Positions 1-4,859 of a stretch of DNA of 5,699 nt are shown here, one piece after another. Source of the stretch: an uncultured Eubacterium sp. (GTDB lineage Bacteria; Bacillota_A; Clostridia; Lachnospirales; Lachnospiraceae); NCBI GenBank assembly GCA_947653505.1, contig CANTHI010000264.1, positions 1 to 5,699 of the forward strand, in the 5' to 3' direction. A program made the translations under genes and the position numbers. A model generated the notes under the pieces. The model had not been told where the DNA came from, made no database searches, and worked only from the letters and a program-made list of their open reading frames with translations. The number at the start of each line of letters is the position of its first letter. The first letter of the stretch is position 1.

Positions 1-178
1 CGTCTATGTTGGCGATTCAGATGTCGATATTCAGACAGCTGCCAACGCCGGTCTTGATTGTATTTCTGTATCCTGGGGATTCCGTGACACAGCATTTTTG
101 CATCAGTCCGGCGCCCGTGTCATCGCAGATACCCCGCAGCAGGTTTTTCACCTGATCACCGGATCCAGGACACAGTAA
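1..178 (+). CDS. HAD-superfamily phosphatase, C-terminal fragment (phosphoglycolate phosphatase-like)
   Basis: The gene enters from the left edge. The frame beginning at base 2 gives 58 residues and stops with TAA at 176-178. The fragment opens with VYVGDSDVDIQTAANAG, which is HAD motif IV (GDSxxD, the acidic pair that holds Mg2+) followed by the usual TAxxAG helix. It continues into ISVSWGFRD and ends with the IADTPQQVFHLI segment, a typical end for Gph/PGP-type HAD hydrolases. Family members remove phosphate from small metabolites such as 2-phosphoglycolate in the cytoplasm. The substrate cannot be decided here because the catalytic DxD motif and the cap domain lie outside the window. The gene converges on the HTH gene at 245-622, with a shared hairpin terminator between them that starts at its stop codon. 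Confidence 0.85.
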   Translation, partial: VYVGDSDVDIQTAANAGLDCISVSWGFRDTAFLHQSGARVIADTPQQVFHLITGSRTQ

Positions 179-215
179 ACACAGGTTTTTTCTTTAATCA
201 AAAACCTGTGTTTAC
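175..215. terminator. Bidirectional rho-independent terminator-like hairpin
   Basis: Bases 175-190 and 200-215 form a perfect 16-bp inverted repeat around a 9-base loop (191-199). The core is CACAGG/CCTGTG flanked by A and T runs. It begins inside the stop codon of the HAD gene and lies 30 bases beyond the end of the convergent HTH gene, so it can end transcripts from both sides. The free T run after the stem is short (three T), because much of the A/T tract is inside the stem. The dyad itself is certain; terminator function is inferred from position. Confidence 0.65.
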
Positions 216-244
216 CGGTGCATCTGGTAATCTGCGTAACAGAG

Positions 245-622
245 TCAGCTGTGCTCCATTGGAGTCTCTATCACAGACATCATCTTTTGTATGGAAGTAT
301 ATTTTACAATCCCATATCCGCTTTGCAAAAATGTTTCCCGTTGTACTGGCGTCATCTTGCGAAACATTCCCAGCAGACTCTGCTCCTGTTCCTGAGAAGG
401 CAATGCCAGCATATCTGCGTTTCCAGAGGTGACACATAAAATAAAGTCTGCAGATACCTGAAAATAAATAGCCATTTCCCGGATCATATTGACATCCGGG
501 CAGCGGCGTCCGGTGATGTAGTTTCCGAGACTGTCTGTGGAAATGTGCAGATCCCGTGCAATCTGCCGCCGGTTTTTTGGATGCTGGTTTACCAGATAAC
601 GGATTCGCTCTGCCAATGCCAT
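245..622 (-). CDS. XRE-family helix-turn-helix transcriptional regulator
   Basis: This encodes a 125-residue cytoplasmic DNA-binding protein. Residues 1-65 are a Cro/C1-type HTH domain. The recognition part reads NRRQIARDLHISTDSLGNYITGR, broken here as NRRQIARDLHIS then TDSLGNYITGR, and is followed by the usual PDVNMIREMAIYFQVSADFIL tail of the fold. The C-terminal 50 residues are polar and helical, have no recognised domain and may mediate dimerisation. The start is supported by GGAGGG (631-636 on the opposite strand), 8 bases before the ATG at 622. The gene lies 77 bases downstream of the SDR gene in the same direction and has a plausible promoter of its own in the gap. Its target is unknown; it could regulate itself or the SDR gene. 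The HTH assignment is firm and the regulon is not known. Confidence 0.88.
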   Translation of the reverse strand: MALAERIRYLVNQHPKNRRQIARDLHISTDSLGNYITGRRCPDVNMIREMAIYFQVSADFILCVTSGNADMLALPSQEQEQSLLGMFRKMTPVQRETFLQSGYGIVKYTSIQKMMSVIETPMEHS

Positions 623-669
623 TCTATCATCCCTCCAGTAGTATCTTTTCTGGATTAACAGGGTAATTT

Positions 670-696
670 ATTTTAGCATAGCGTATCACCAGTCAA
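670..696 (-). promoter_or_regulatory. Putative sigma-A promoter of the HTH regulator gene
   Basis: On the minus strand TTGACT (696-691) is followed after 15 bases by TAAAAT (675-670). A TG one base upstream gives an extended -10 (TGCTAAAAT). The short spacer is partly offset by the extended -10. The -35 begins just beyond the SDR stop codon (702-700), so the regulator may be transcribed alone as well as by read-through. Confidence 0.45.
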
Positions 697-699
697 AAG

Positions 700-1428
700 T
701 CAAATCCAACCTCCGTCCAGGCGGATAATTTGTCCCGTCAGATAATCATTTCCTGACAGCAGCTGCCACACCAGCTGCGCTACCTCCTGCGCCGTCCCGA
801 ATCTGCCTGCAGGGATCTCCTGTTCCAGCACAGCCCGTTCCTGTCTGCTAAAGCAGGCATTCATGCGGGTATCAATACATCCACAGGCAATGGCATTGAC
901 CTGAATGCCGCTCGGCGCCAATTCTTTGGCCAGTGCCTTTGTCAGTGCATTGACACCTCCTTTGGCCGCGGAATAAGCCACCTCACAGGACGCACCAACT
1001 TCTCCCCATACCGAAGAAATATTTACGATCTTCCCATATTTTTTACGTACCATCTCCGGAATTACCTGTCTGCAGCAATAAAATACCGACGACAGATTCG
1101 TATTGATCATTGTCTGCCAGTCGCTGACAGACAGATCACCCAGCAGTCCGATCTGCGCGATTCCGGCATTATTGATCAGCCAGTCTGCGTCTCCCAGATA
1201 TTCACGCATCATGGAAAACATCCGGCCGACCGCGTCTGCGTCTCCAATATCACCAGCCAGCGGCAGCGTCATTACTCCATACCGCTCTCCCAGTTCCCTG
1301 CATAGCTGTTCCAGCTCATCCGTGCTGTTTTTACAATTTAAAGCCAGTCTGCACCCTTCGGATGCCAGTCTGTACGCGATTGCTTTTCCTATCCCGTGAG
1401 AAGCTCCTGAAATAAACGCTGTTTTCAT
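700..1428 (-). CDS. ymfI: SDR-family oxidoreductase, probable EF-P 5-aminopentanone reductase (YmfI-like)
   Basis: This is a 242-residue NADPH-dependent short-chain dehydrogenase/reductase of FabG type. Visible motifs are the cofactor loop SGASHGIG (7-14), NNAG (86-89), active-site N111, S139, Y152 and K156 (YxxxK), and the C-terminal TGQIIRLDGGW. The stretch around the catalytic residues, WGEVGASCEVAYSAAKGG, together with NAIACGCIDTRMN, resembles the Firmicute YmfI group. That group reduces the 5-aminopentanone on elongation factor P to 5-aminopentanol, an EF-P modification. A generic 3-oxoacyl-ACP reductase (fabG paralogue) is the alternative. The ATG at 1428 is chosen because a GGGAGGG-rich ribosome site precedes it and the Rossmann strand MKTAFISG starts there. 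The open frame continues to an ATG at 1596, but those 56 residues run through the tRNA-like sequence and do not look like protein. Confidence 0.8.
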   Translation of the reverse strand: MKTAFISGASHGIGKAIAYRLASEGCRLALNCKNSTDELEQLCRELGERYGVMTLPLAGDIGDADAVGRMFSMMREYLGDADWLINNAGIAQIGLLGDLSVSDWQTMINTNLSSVFYCCRQVIPEMVRKKYGKIVNISSVWGEVGASCEVAYSAAKGGVNALTKALAKELAPSGIQVNAIACGCIDTRMNACFSRQERAVLEQEIPAGRFGTAQEVAQLVWQLLSGNDYLTGQIIRLDGGWI

Positions 1429-1475
1429 CCCCGTTCCCTCCCTCATCTGACAGCTGATGCTGTGGTAGTATCTGT

Positions 1476-1513
1476 AAAAATAAAATTGCACATGTGACCC
1501 TACCGGGCATGCA
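1476..1513 (-). terminator. Weak terminator-like hairpin after the tRNA-like sequence
   Basis: On the minus strand TGCATG (1513-1508) can pair with TGTGCA (1492-1487), with two G-T pairs. Inside it is a CCC/GGG stem around GGTA, with an unpaired TCACA on the 3' side. ATTTTATTTTT follows immediately (1486-1476). Position and T-rich tail fit an intrinsic terminator for the upstream operon and tRNA-like RNA, but the stem is imperfect. The 203-base gap 1429-1631 otherwise holds only the tRNA-like sequence and the SDR ribosome site. Confidence 0.35.
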
Positions 1514-1614
1514 TGGTAATAAAAGGATTCGAACCTTCTAAGGCCGCCCACGCCTCTGCCACTATGCGGCACCTTCTCTGCCGCCGGAGATTGCATCCAC
1601 TCTGTCAGATTACC
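1514..1614 (-). tRNA. tRNA-like sequence, long-variable-arm type (divergent or degenerate tRNA)
   Basis: About 101 nt on the minus strand can be laid out as a class II tRNA. The 5' end GGTAAT pairs with ATTACC at the 3' end, followed by a single A like a discriminator base; no CCA is encoded. The T-arm is textbook: GAAGG, loop TTCGAAT, CCTTT. AGTGG sits at RNA positions 14-18, as in a D-loop. A strong 6-bp stem GCGGCA/TGCCGC closes a 7-base loop GAGAAGG at the anticodon position. AGGC/GCCT around a 7-base loop can form a long variable arm. The length and the D-loop recall tRNA-Ser or tRNA-Sec. Several things are wrong for a normal tRNA: no U33 (the nominal triplet would be GAA), a poor D-stem, a mismatched seventh acceptor pair, and about 9 unpaired bases before the variable arm. 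It could be a decayed tRNA, an unusual allo-tRNA-like species or a tRNA-mimicking RNA. I cannot assign an amino acid. Confidence 0.5.
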
Positions 1615-1631
1615 TGCAAAAACAGATGGTA

Positions 1632-2099
1632 TTACCTGGCAACTGTTTCTAATAATTCAGTCGTCCAGTTTAGTTCCTGAATCTGTTCATCCGTCTCCCT
1701 CAGTTCCTTTGCCAGAAGATCTACTTTCTTCTGCAACCCAGATACCGGGACTGTACTTTTAATTTTAATTTCTGAATGTGTCAGACGGCTCACCTTATTG
1801 GAAGCATTCTCCAGAAAGCTTCGCATAATCTGGATTTTATTTTTCAGACAATCCCTGTGAGCCAGCATTTCTGTCAGTGTCCTGCCATCCCGTCCGGTAC
1901 TGCTGTTAGTTAAATTTATCTTTGAGATCAGCTCCTCGATCCGTTCAACTGTACGATCCAGCTCTTCCATCAGCTCTTCTGGAGATTCTGACGGCTCCTC
2001 GCCTTCCTGCACCTTTGCATTCATATTCAGCCGTGCCCCGATCTCCGACAGTCTGCCCTGCAGATCAGCTCTTTCTGATAACGCTGCTGCCAGTCTCAT
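1632..2099 (-). CDS. DIP1984 family (septicolysin-like) coiled-coil protein of unknown function
   Basis: This encodes a 155-residue soluble, highly charged and mostly helical protein with no signal peptide or membrane segment. The sequence pattern matches what I know of the DIP1984/DUF6847 family: an N-terminal ALSERADLQGRL helix, LNMNAKVQEGE, a glutamate-rich SPEELMEELDRT segment, the conserved DGRTLTEMLAHRD block near residues 70-82, and the closing helix ending in ELNWTTELLE. Heptad-like leucines suggest a coiled-coil oligomer. The biochemical role is unknown; the name septicolysin comes from a homologue and is not evidence of haemolysis. A GGAGAGGAG ribosome site 9 bases before the ATG supports the start. 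The gene begins 24 bases after cysK and is probably cotranscribed with the sulfide-assimilation genes. Its TAA stop lies only 17 bases before the tRNA-like sequence. Confidence 0.85.
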   Translation of the reverse strand: MRLAAALSERADLQGRLSEIGARLNMNAKVQEGEEPSESPEELMEELDRTVERIEELISKINLTNSSTGRDGRTLTEMLAHRDCLKNKIQIMRSFLENASNKVSRLTHSEIKIKSTVPVSGLQKKVDLLAKELRETDEQIQELNWTTELLETVAR

Positions 2100-2123
2100 A
2101 TTTCAGCTCTCCTCTCCTGTTTT

Positions 2124-3053
2124 CTAATTATCAAACATCGGCGTGGACAGATATCTTTCTCCTGTATCCGGAAATACAGCCACAATCGTTTTGCCTTTAT
2201 TTTCCGGCCGTTTTGCCAGCTCTGTCGCCGCCCAGAGCGCCGCGCCTGAGGAAATTCCCACGAGAATGCCTTCCGTCTTTGCAATCTCCCGTCCTTTTGC
2301 GAACGCATCCTCATTTTCTACTTTTATGATTTCATCATATATTTTTGTATTCAGTGTTTCCGGTACAAAGCCTGCGCCAATTCCCTGTATTTTATGAGCT
2401 CCCGGTCTGCCTTCAGACAAAACCGGAGAATCTGCCGGTTCCACCGCTACGATCCGGATTTTTGGATTTTGGGACTTTAGATATTCCCCAGTGCCTGTAA
2501 TCGTCCCTCCGGTACCGATTCCCGCCACAAACAGATCTACATTTCCATCTGTATCGTTCCAGATTTCCGGTCCGGTCGTTTCCCTGTGCATCTGTGGGTT
2601 CAGCTGGTTGACAAACTGCCCCGGGAGAAAGCTCCCTTCTGTATTTGCCGCGAGCTCCCCGGCTTTTGCAATAGCCCCCTTCATACCCATCGAACCATCG
2701 GTCAGTACAAGCTCAGCTCCATAAGCTTTCATCAGATTGCGCCGTTCCACGCTCATCGTCTCCGGCATCGTAATCACGACCCGTATTCCCAGCGCCGCTC
2801 CAATCGCTGCCAGCCCGATTCCTGTATTGCCGCTTGTCGGCTCGATAATGACCGAATCTTTATTGATTTTCCCACTTTCCCATGCATCCAGCAGTATTTT
2901 TTTTGCAATCCGGTCCTTCACACTGCCAGCCGGGTTAAAATATTCCAGCTTTGCCAGAATCTCCGCCTCCAGATGGTTCTTTTTCCCATAACCAGTAAGT
3001 CTCAGCATCGGTGTATTTCCCACCAGCTCTGTCATATTCTCATAGATTCCCAT
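2124..3053 (-). CDS. cysK: Cysteine synthase A (O-acetylserine sulfhydrylase)
   Basis: This 309-residue PLP enzyme makes L-cysteine and acetate from O-acetyl-L-serine and sulfide in the cytoplasm, the last step of cysteine synthesis. Family landmarks are all present: NTPMLRL near the start, [10 protein letters not shown] with the PLP-binding Lys46, the substrate loop [10 protein letters not shown] at about 71-80, the phosphate-binding GTGGT loop at about 180-184, GISSGAA near 266-272 with the serine near the PLP pyridine nitrogen, and PDTGERY near the C-terminus. Length and motif order fit CysK; the longer CBS-domain cystathionine beta-synthases are excluded by size. CysM-type substrate use cannot be ruled out from sequence alone. 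The ribosome site GGAAAGGAA lies 9 bases before the ATG. The gene follows metY by 24 bases, so both sulfide-consuming enzymes share a transcript and probably its sulfur control. Confidence 0.95.
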   Translation of the reverse strand: MGIYENMTELVGNTPMLRLTGYGKKNHLEAEILAKLEYFNPAGSVKDRIAKKILLDAWESGKINKDSVIIEPTSGNTGIGLAAIGAALGIRVVITMPETMSVERRNLMKAYGAELVLTDGSMGMKGAIAKAGELAANTEGSFLPGQFVNQLNPQMHRETTGPEIWNDTDGNVDLFVAGIGTGGTITGTGEYLKSQNPKIRIVAVEPADSPVLSEGRPGAHKIQGIGAGFVPETLNTKIYDEIIKVENEDAFAKGREIAKTEGILVGISSGAALWAATELAKRPENKGKTIVAVFPDTGERYLSTPMFDN

Positions 3054-3077
3054 AAAATCTTATTCCTTTCCAAAAAT

Positions 3078-4400
3078 TCAATCTTTCACAGACGCAAACG
3101 CCTCTTCCAGATCCTCAATAATATCTTCAATATGCTCGGTCCCAATGGAAAGCCGTATTGTATTTGGCCGGATTCCGGCGTTTAGCAGCTCCTCTTCGTT
3201 CAGCTGCGCATGCGTGGTACTGGCCGGATGAATCACAAGCGATTTCACATCAGCCACATTCGCCAGCAGGGAAAACAGCTCCAGATGATCAATAAAATCT
3301 TTCGCTTTCTGCGCATCTCCCCGAATCTCAAATGTGAAGATCGAACCTCCGCCCTGCGGAAAATATTTCTGATATAATTCCCGCTGTTTAGCATCTTTAC
3401 TTACGCAAGGATGGTGCACCGCCTCTACCTGCGGATGATCATTCAGATATTGTACCACTTTCAGGGCATTTTCAACATGACGTTCCACTCTTAAAGAAAG
3501 CGTCTCCAGCCCCTGCAGAAACAGAAAAGCATGAAATGGCGAAAGCGTAGCGCCCGTATCCCGCAGTAAAACCGCACGGATACTTGTCACAAACGCTGCC
3601 GCACCCACTGCCTTAGTAAAACTGATTCCATGATAACTCGGATTTGGTTCCGTAATATGCGCAAATTTGCCAGACGCCTCCCAGTCAAATCTGCCAGAGT
3701 CCACAATCACACCGCCGATCGCAGTCCCATGTCCGCCGATAAATTTTGTCGCGGAATGTACCACAATATCCGCACCATAAGTAACCGGCCTGACCAGATA
3801 TGGCGTTGCAAATGTATTGTCAACAACGAGCGGGATCTGATGTGCATGTGCAACCTTCGCAATTTCTTCGATATCTGTTACCTCCGAATTTGGATTGCCC
3901 AGTGTCTCGATAAAGACCGCTTTTGTATTTTCCTGTATAGCTGCCGCAACCGCTGCCGTATCCGAAGGATTCACAAACGTGGTTGTAATCCCATACTGTA
4001 CAAGTGTGTGGGCCAGCAGATTGTAAGTACCGCCATAAATATTCTCCGCAGCTACAATATGTCCGCCCGCCAGAGCCAGATTCTGAATCGTATAAGAAAT
4101 CGCCGCCGCTCCGGACGCTACCGCCAGAGCAGCAATCCCTCCTTCCAGTTTTGCAATCCGCTGTTCAAAAATATCCTGTGTCGGGTTCGTCAGCCTTCCA
4201 TAAATATTTCCCGCATCTTCCAGTCCAAACCGTGCTGCGGCATGATCACAATTATGAAATACATAAGAAGCAGTCTGATAAATCGGAACCGCCCGTGCAT
4301 CCGTCACCGGATCCGGCTGTTCCTGCCCTGCATGGAGCTGAAGTGTTTCAAATCGTAAGTTTCTGTGTAAGTTTCTGTCTTTTTTTGTTTTCTTTGCCAT
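3078..4400 (-). CDS. metY: O-acetylhomoserine sulfhydrylase (O-acetylhomoserine aminocarboxypropyltransferase)
   Basis: This 440-residue cytoplasmic PLP enzyme of the Cys/Met-metabolism family joins O-acetyl-L-homoserine with sulfide to give homocysteine and acetate, the direct-sulfhydrylation route to methionine. Visible features are RFETLQLHAGQ at the N-terminus, YGRLTNPT (67-74), VASGAAA, ENIYGGTYNLL, DNTFATPYL with the pyridine-contacting Asp194, and HSATKFIGGHG with the PLP lysine K219. The PNPSYHG region and the C-terminal HPASTTHAQL and RLSIGTEHIEDI segments are typical of MetY rather than the shorter MetB/MetC enzymes. The basic first 15 residues (MAKKTKKDRN...) slightly extend the usual N-terminus, but AAAGGAGAG a few bases before this ATG supports the start. 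It is the first gene of the minus-strand operon, under a strong promoter with an overlapping dyad. Confidence 0.95.
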   Translation of the reverse strand: MAKKTKKDRNLHRNLRFETLQLHAGQEQPDPVTDARAVPIYQTASYVFHNCDHAAARFGLEDAGNIYGRLTNPTQDIFEQRIAKLEGGIAALAVASGAAAISYTIQNLALAGGHIVAAENIYGGTYNLLAHTLVQYGITTTFVNPSDTAAVAAAIQENTKAVFIETLGNPNSEVTDIEEIAKVAHAHQIPLVVDNTFATPYLVRPVTYGADIVVHSATKFIGGHGTAIGGVIVDSGRFDWEASGKFAHITEPNPSYHGISFTKAVGAAAFVTSIRAVLLRDTGATLSPFHAFLFLQGLETLSLRVERHVENALKVVQYLNDHPQVEAVHHPCVSKDAKQRELYQKYFPQGGGSIFTFEIRGDAQKAKDFIDHLELFSLLANVADVKSLVIHPASTTHAQLNEEELLNAGIRPNTIRLSIGTEHIEDIIEDLEEAFASVKD

Positions 4401-4511
4401 TGTTAACTCTCCTTTGTGTAAGATTCATAGCCATGATCTGTTATCTTTCACTTTTGAAAGAACCGCTTATTTGTCTGTTTGTTTTCATAGTAATCCTGTA
4501 GGATTTTGCAT
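4401..4511 (-). promoter_or_regulatory. 5' leader of metY with two small hairpins and a 15-codon ORF
   Basis: If transcription starts about 7 bases past the -10, the metY leader is about 110 nt. It contains a 5-bp hairpin AATCC/GGATT with a TACA loop (4505-4492) and a 6-bp hairpin CTTTCA/TGAAAG with an AAAG loop (4460-4445). Between them begins a 15-codon reading frame (ATG 4488-4486, TAA 4443-4441) encoding MKTNRQISGSFKSER. It has a weak AGGA site that lies in the first hairpin. The peptide has no cysteine and no internal methionine. I do not see the conserved elements of an S-box (SAM) riboswitch or a T-box. Regulatory function is speculative. Confidence 0.25.
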
Positions 4512-4517
4512 AGTGCC

Positions 4518-4546
4518 AGTATATTCCTATTTTCCTAGTATGTCAA
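4518..4546 (-). promoter_or_regulatory. Sigma-A promoter of the metY-cysK operon
   Basis: On the minus strand TTGACA (4546-4541) and TATACT (4523-4518) are separated by exactly 17 bases. The -35 is perfect and the -10 is a one-base variant of consensus. It sits 118 bases upstream of the metY start codon and is the best promoter in the window. Such a strong core promoter usually needs a repressor, which fits the overlapping inverted repeat. Confidence 0.88.
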
Positions 4547-4553
4547 TAGGAAT
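4523..4553. promoter_or_regulatory. Inverted-repeat operator over the metY promoter (candidate CymR/Rrf2-type site)
   Basis: ATTCCTATT (4523-4531) and AATAGGAAT (4545-4553) form a perfect 9-bp inverted repeat with a 13-base spacer, so the half-site centres are 22 bases (two helix turns) apart. One arm reaches the last base of the -10; the other covers part of the -35. A third GGAAT follows at 4560-4564, 11 bases from the previous one. From memory, CymR, the Rrf2-family cysteine repressor of Firmicutes, binds A/T-rich sites ending in GGAATT, and this dyad contains GGAATT at 4549-4554. The dyad is certain; the identity of the regulator is inferred from it and from the sulfur genes downstream. 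Confidence 0.6.
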
Positions 4554-4571
4554 TTTATTGGAATGGAAAAT

Positions 4572-4622
4572 TTCACGTTACTATTCACACAAACTTCACA
4601 TCAGACTCACACAGGCTTCAAA
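4572..4622 (+). repeat. Phased direct repeats TTCACA, probable response-regulator binding sites
   Basis: Five related hexamers start at 4572 (TTCACG), 4584 (TTCACA), 4595 (TTCACA), 4606 (CTCACA) and 4617 (TTCAAA), giving steps of 12, 11, 11 and 11 bases. Tandem hexamers with 5-base spacers on one face of the helix are the standard site layout for OmpR/PhoB-family response regulators. The last copy ends 9 bases before a TATGCT box, as in promoters where the regulator substitutes for a -35. The repeats face the small membrane protein and ABC transporter genes, which a two-component system encoded outside this window would then activate. Confidence 0.55.
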
Positions 4623-4631
4623 TAGCATCCG

Positions 4632-4637
4632 TATGCT
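4632..4637 (+). promoter_or_regulatory. Putative -10 box of the ABC-transporter operon
   Basis: TATGCT matches the sigma-A -10 at four of six positions. At 17-base spacing the -35 position (4609-4614) reads ACACAG, which is no match, so the promoter would depend on an activator bound at the phased repeats just upstream. The resulting leader of about 60 nt holds an imperfect dyad (TTCCT/AGGAA, 4656-4673) of unknown role. Confidence 0.4.
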
Positions 4638-4703
4638 TAACCCATCAAAAGAATTTTCCTTAAAGCTTAGGAACTGTAAGTAAATAATAAGAAGGAGGCA
4701 GCG

Positions 4704-4859
4704 ATGATGATTTTGAATCTGGAATGGTACTGGTGGCTTGTGATTGTGATGGTGCTTGTGATTTCCGTCCCGCTCAAAATAAAGTTTGTGAAATGGTGGA
4801 ACCGGCGGGAGCAGGAAAAAAAGGAAAAATCATATGGGAAATGGGGGAATGACGAATGA
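4704..4859 (+). CDS. Small single-pass membrane protein preceding an ABC transporter
   Basis: This 51-residue protein was read directly from the sequence. It starts MMILNLEWYWW, has one hydrophobic segment at about residues 8-24 (WYWWLVIVMVLVISVPL), and then a strongly basic and charged tail (KIKFVKWWNRREQEKK). This predicts one membrane helix with the tail in the cytoplasm by the positive-inside rule. AAGGAGG at 4692-4698 is an excellent ribosome site. Two adjacent ATG codons (4704 and 4707) lie 5 and 8 bases after it, and the second has the better spacing. The TGA stop overlaps the ABC ATPase start as ATGA, which indicates translational coupling. I do not recognise a family. By context it may be an accessory subunit or stabiliser of the exporter, which is inference only. 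Confidence 0.8.
   Translation: MMILNLEWYWWLVIVMVLVISVPLKIKFVKWWNRREQEKKEKSYGKWGNDE

Noticed and set aside
1489..1496. CACATGTG-type palindrome upstream of the SDR gene as an operator
   Set aside because: It is short and part of the terminator-like hairpin region. No second copy or promoter overlap supports a binding site.
2096..2314. 72-codon minus-strand frame overlapping the cysK 3' end
   Set aside because: It lies in another frame of conserved cysK codons and is explained by that gene.
2586..3185. 199-codon plus-strand frame opposite cysK and the end of metY
   Set aside because: It is a shadow frame antisense to well-supported PLP-enzyme genes, with odd Cys/His/Arg-rich composition and no ribosome site of note.
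3630..4358. 242-codon plus-strand frame opposite metY
   Set aside because: It is antisense to conserved MetY sequence and has a composition rich in Arg, Cys and Ile without domains, as expected of a complementary frame.
4401..4511. SAM riboswitch or T-box in the metY leader
   Set aside because: The leader is only about 110 nt, lacks the multi-helix S-box core and the T-box specifier/antiterminator consensus, and has no terminator hairpin before metY.
4414..4683. 89-codon plus-strand frame across the metY / ABC-operon intergenic region
   Set aside because: It runs through the metY leader, promoter, dyad and phased repeats, has no convincing ribosome site and has a non-protein-like composition. 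The regulatory elements explain this stretch better.
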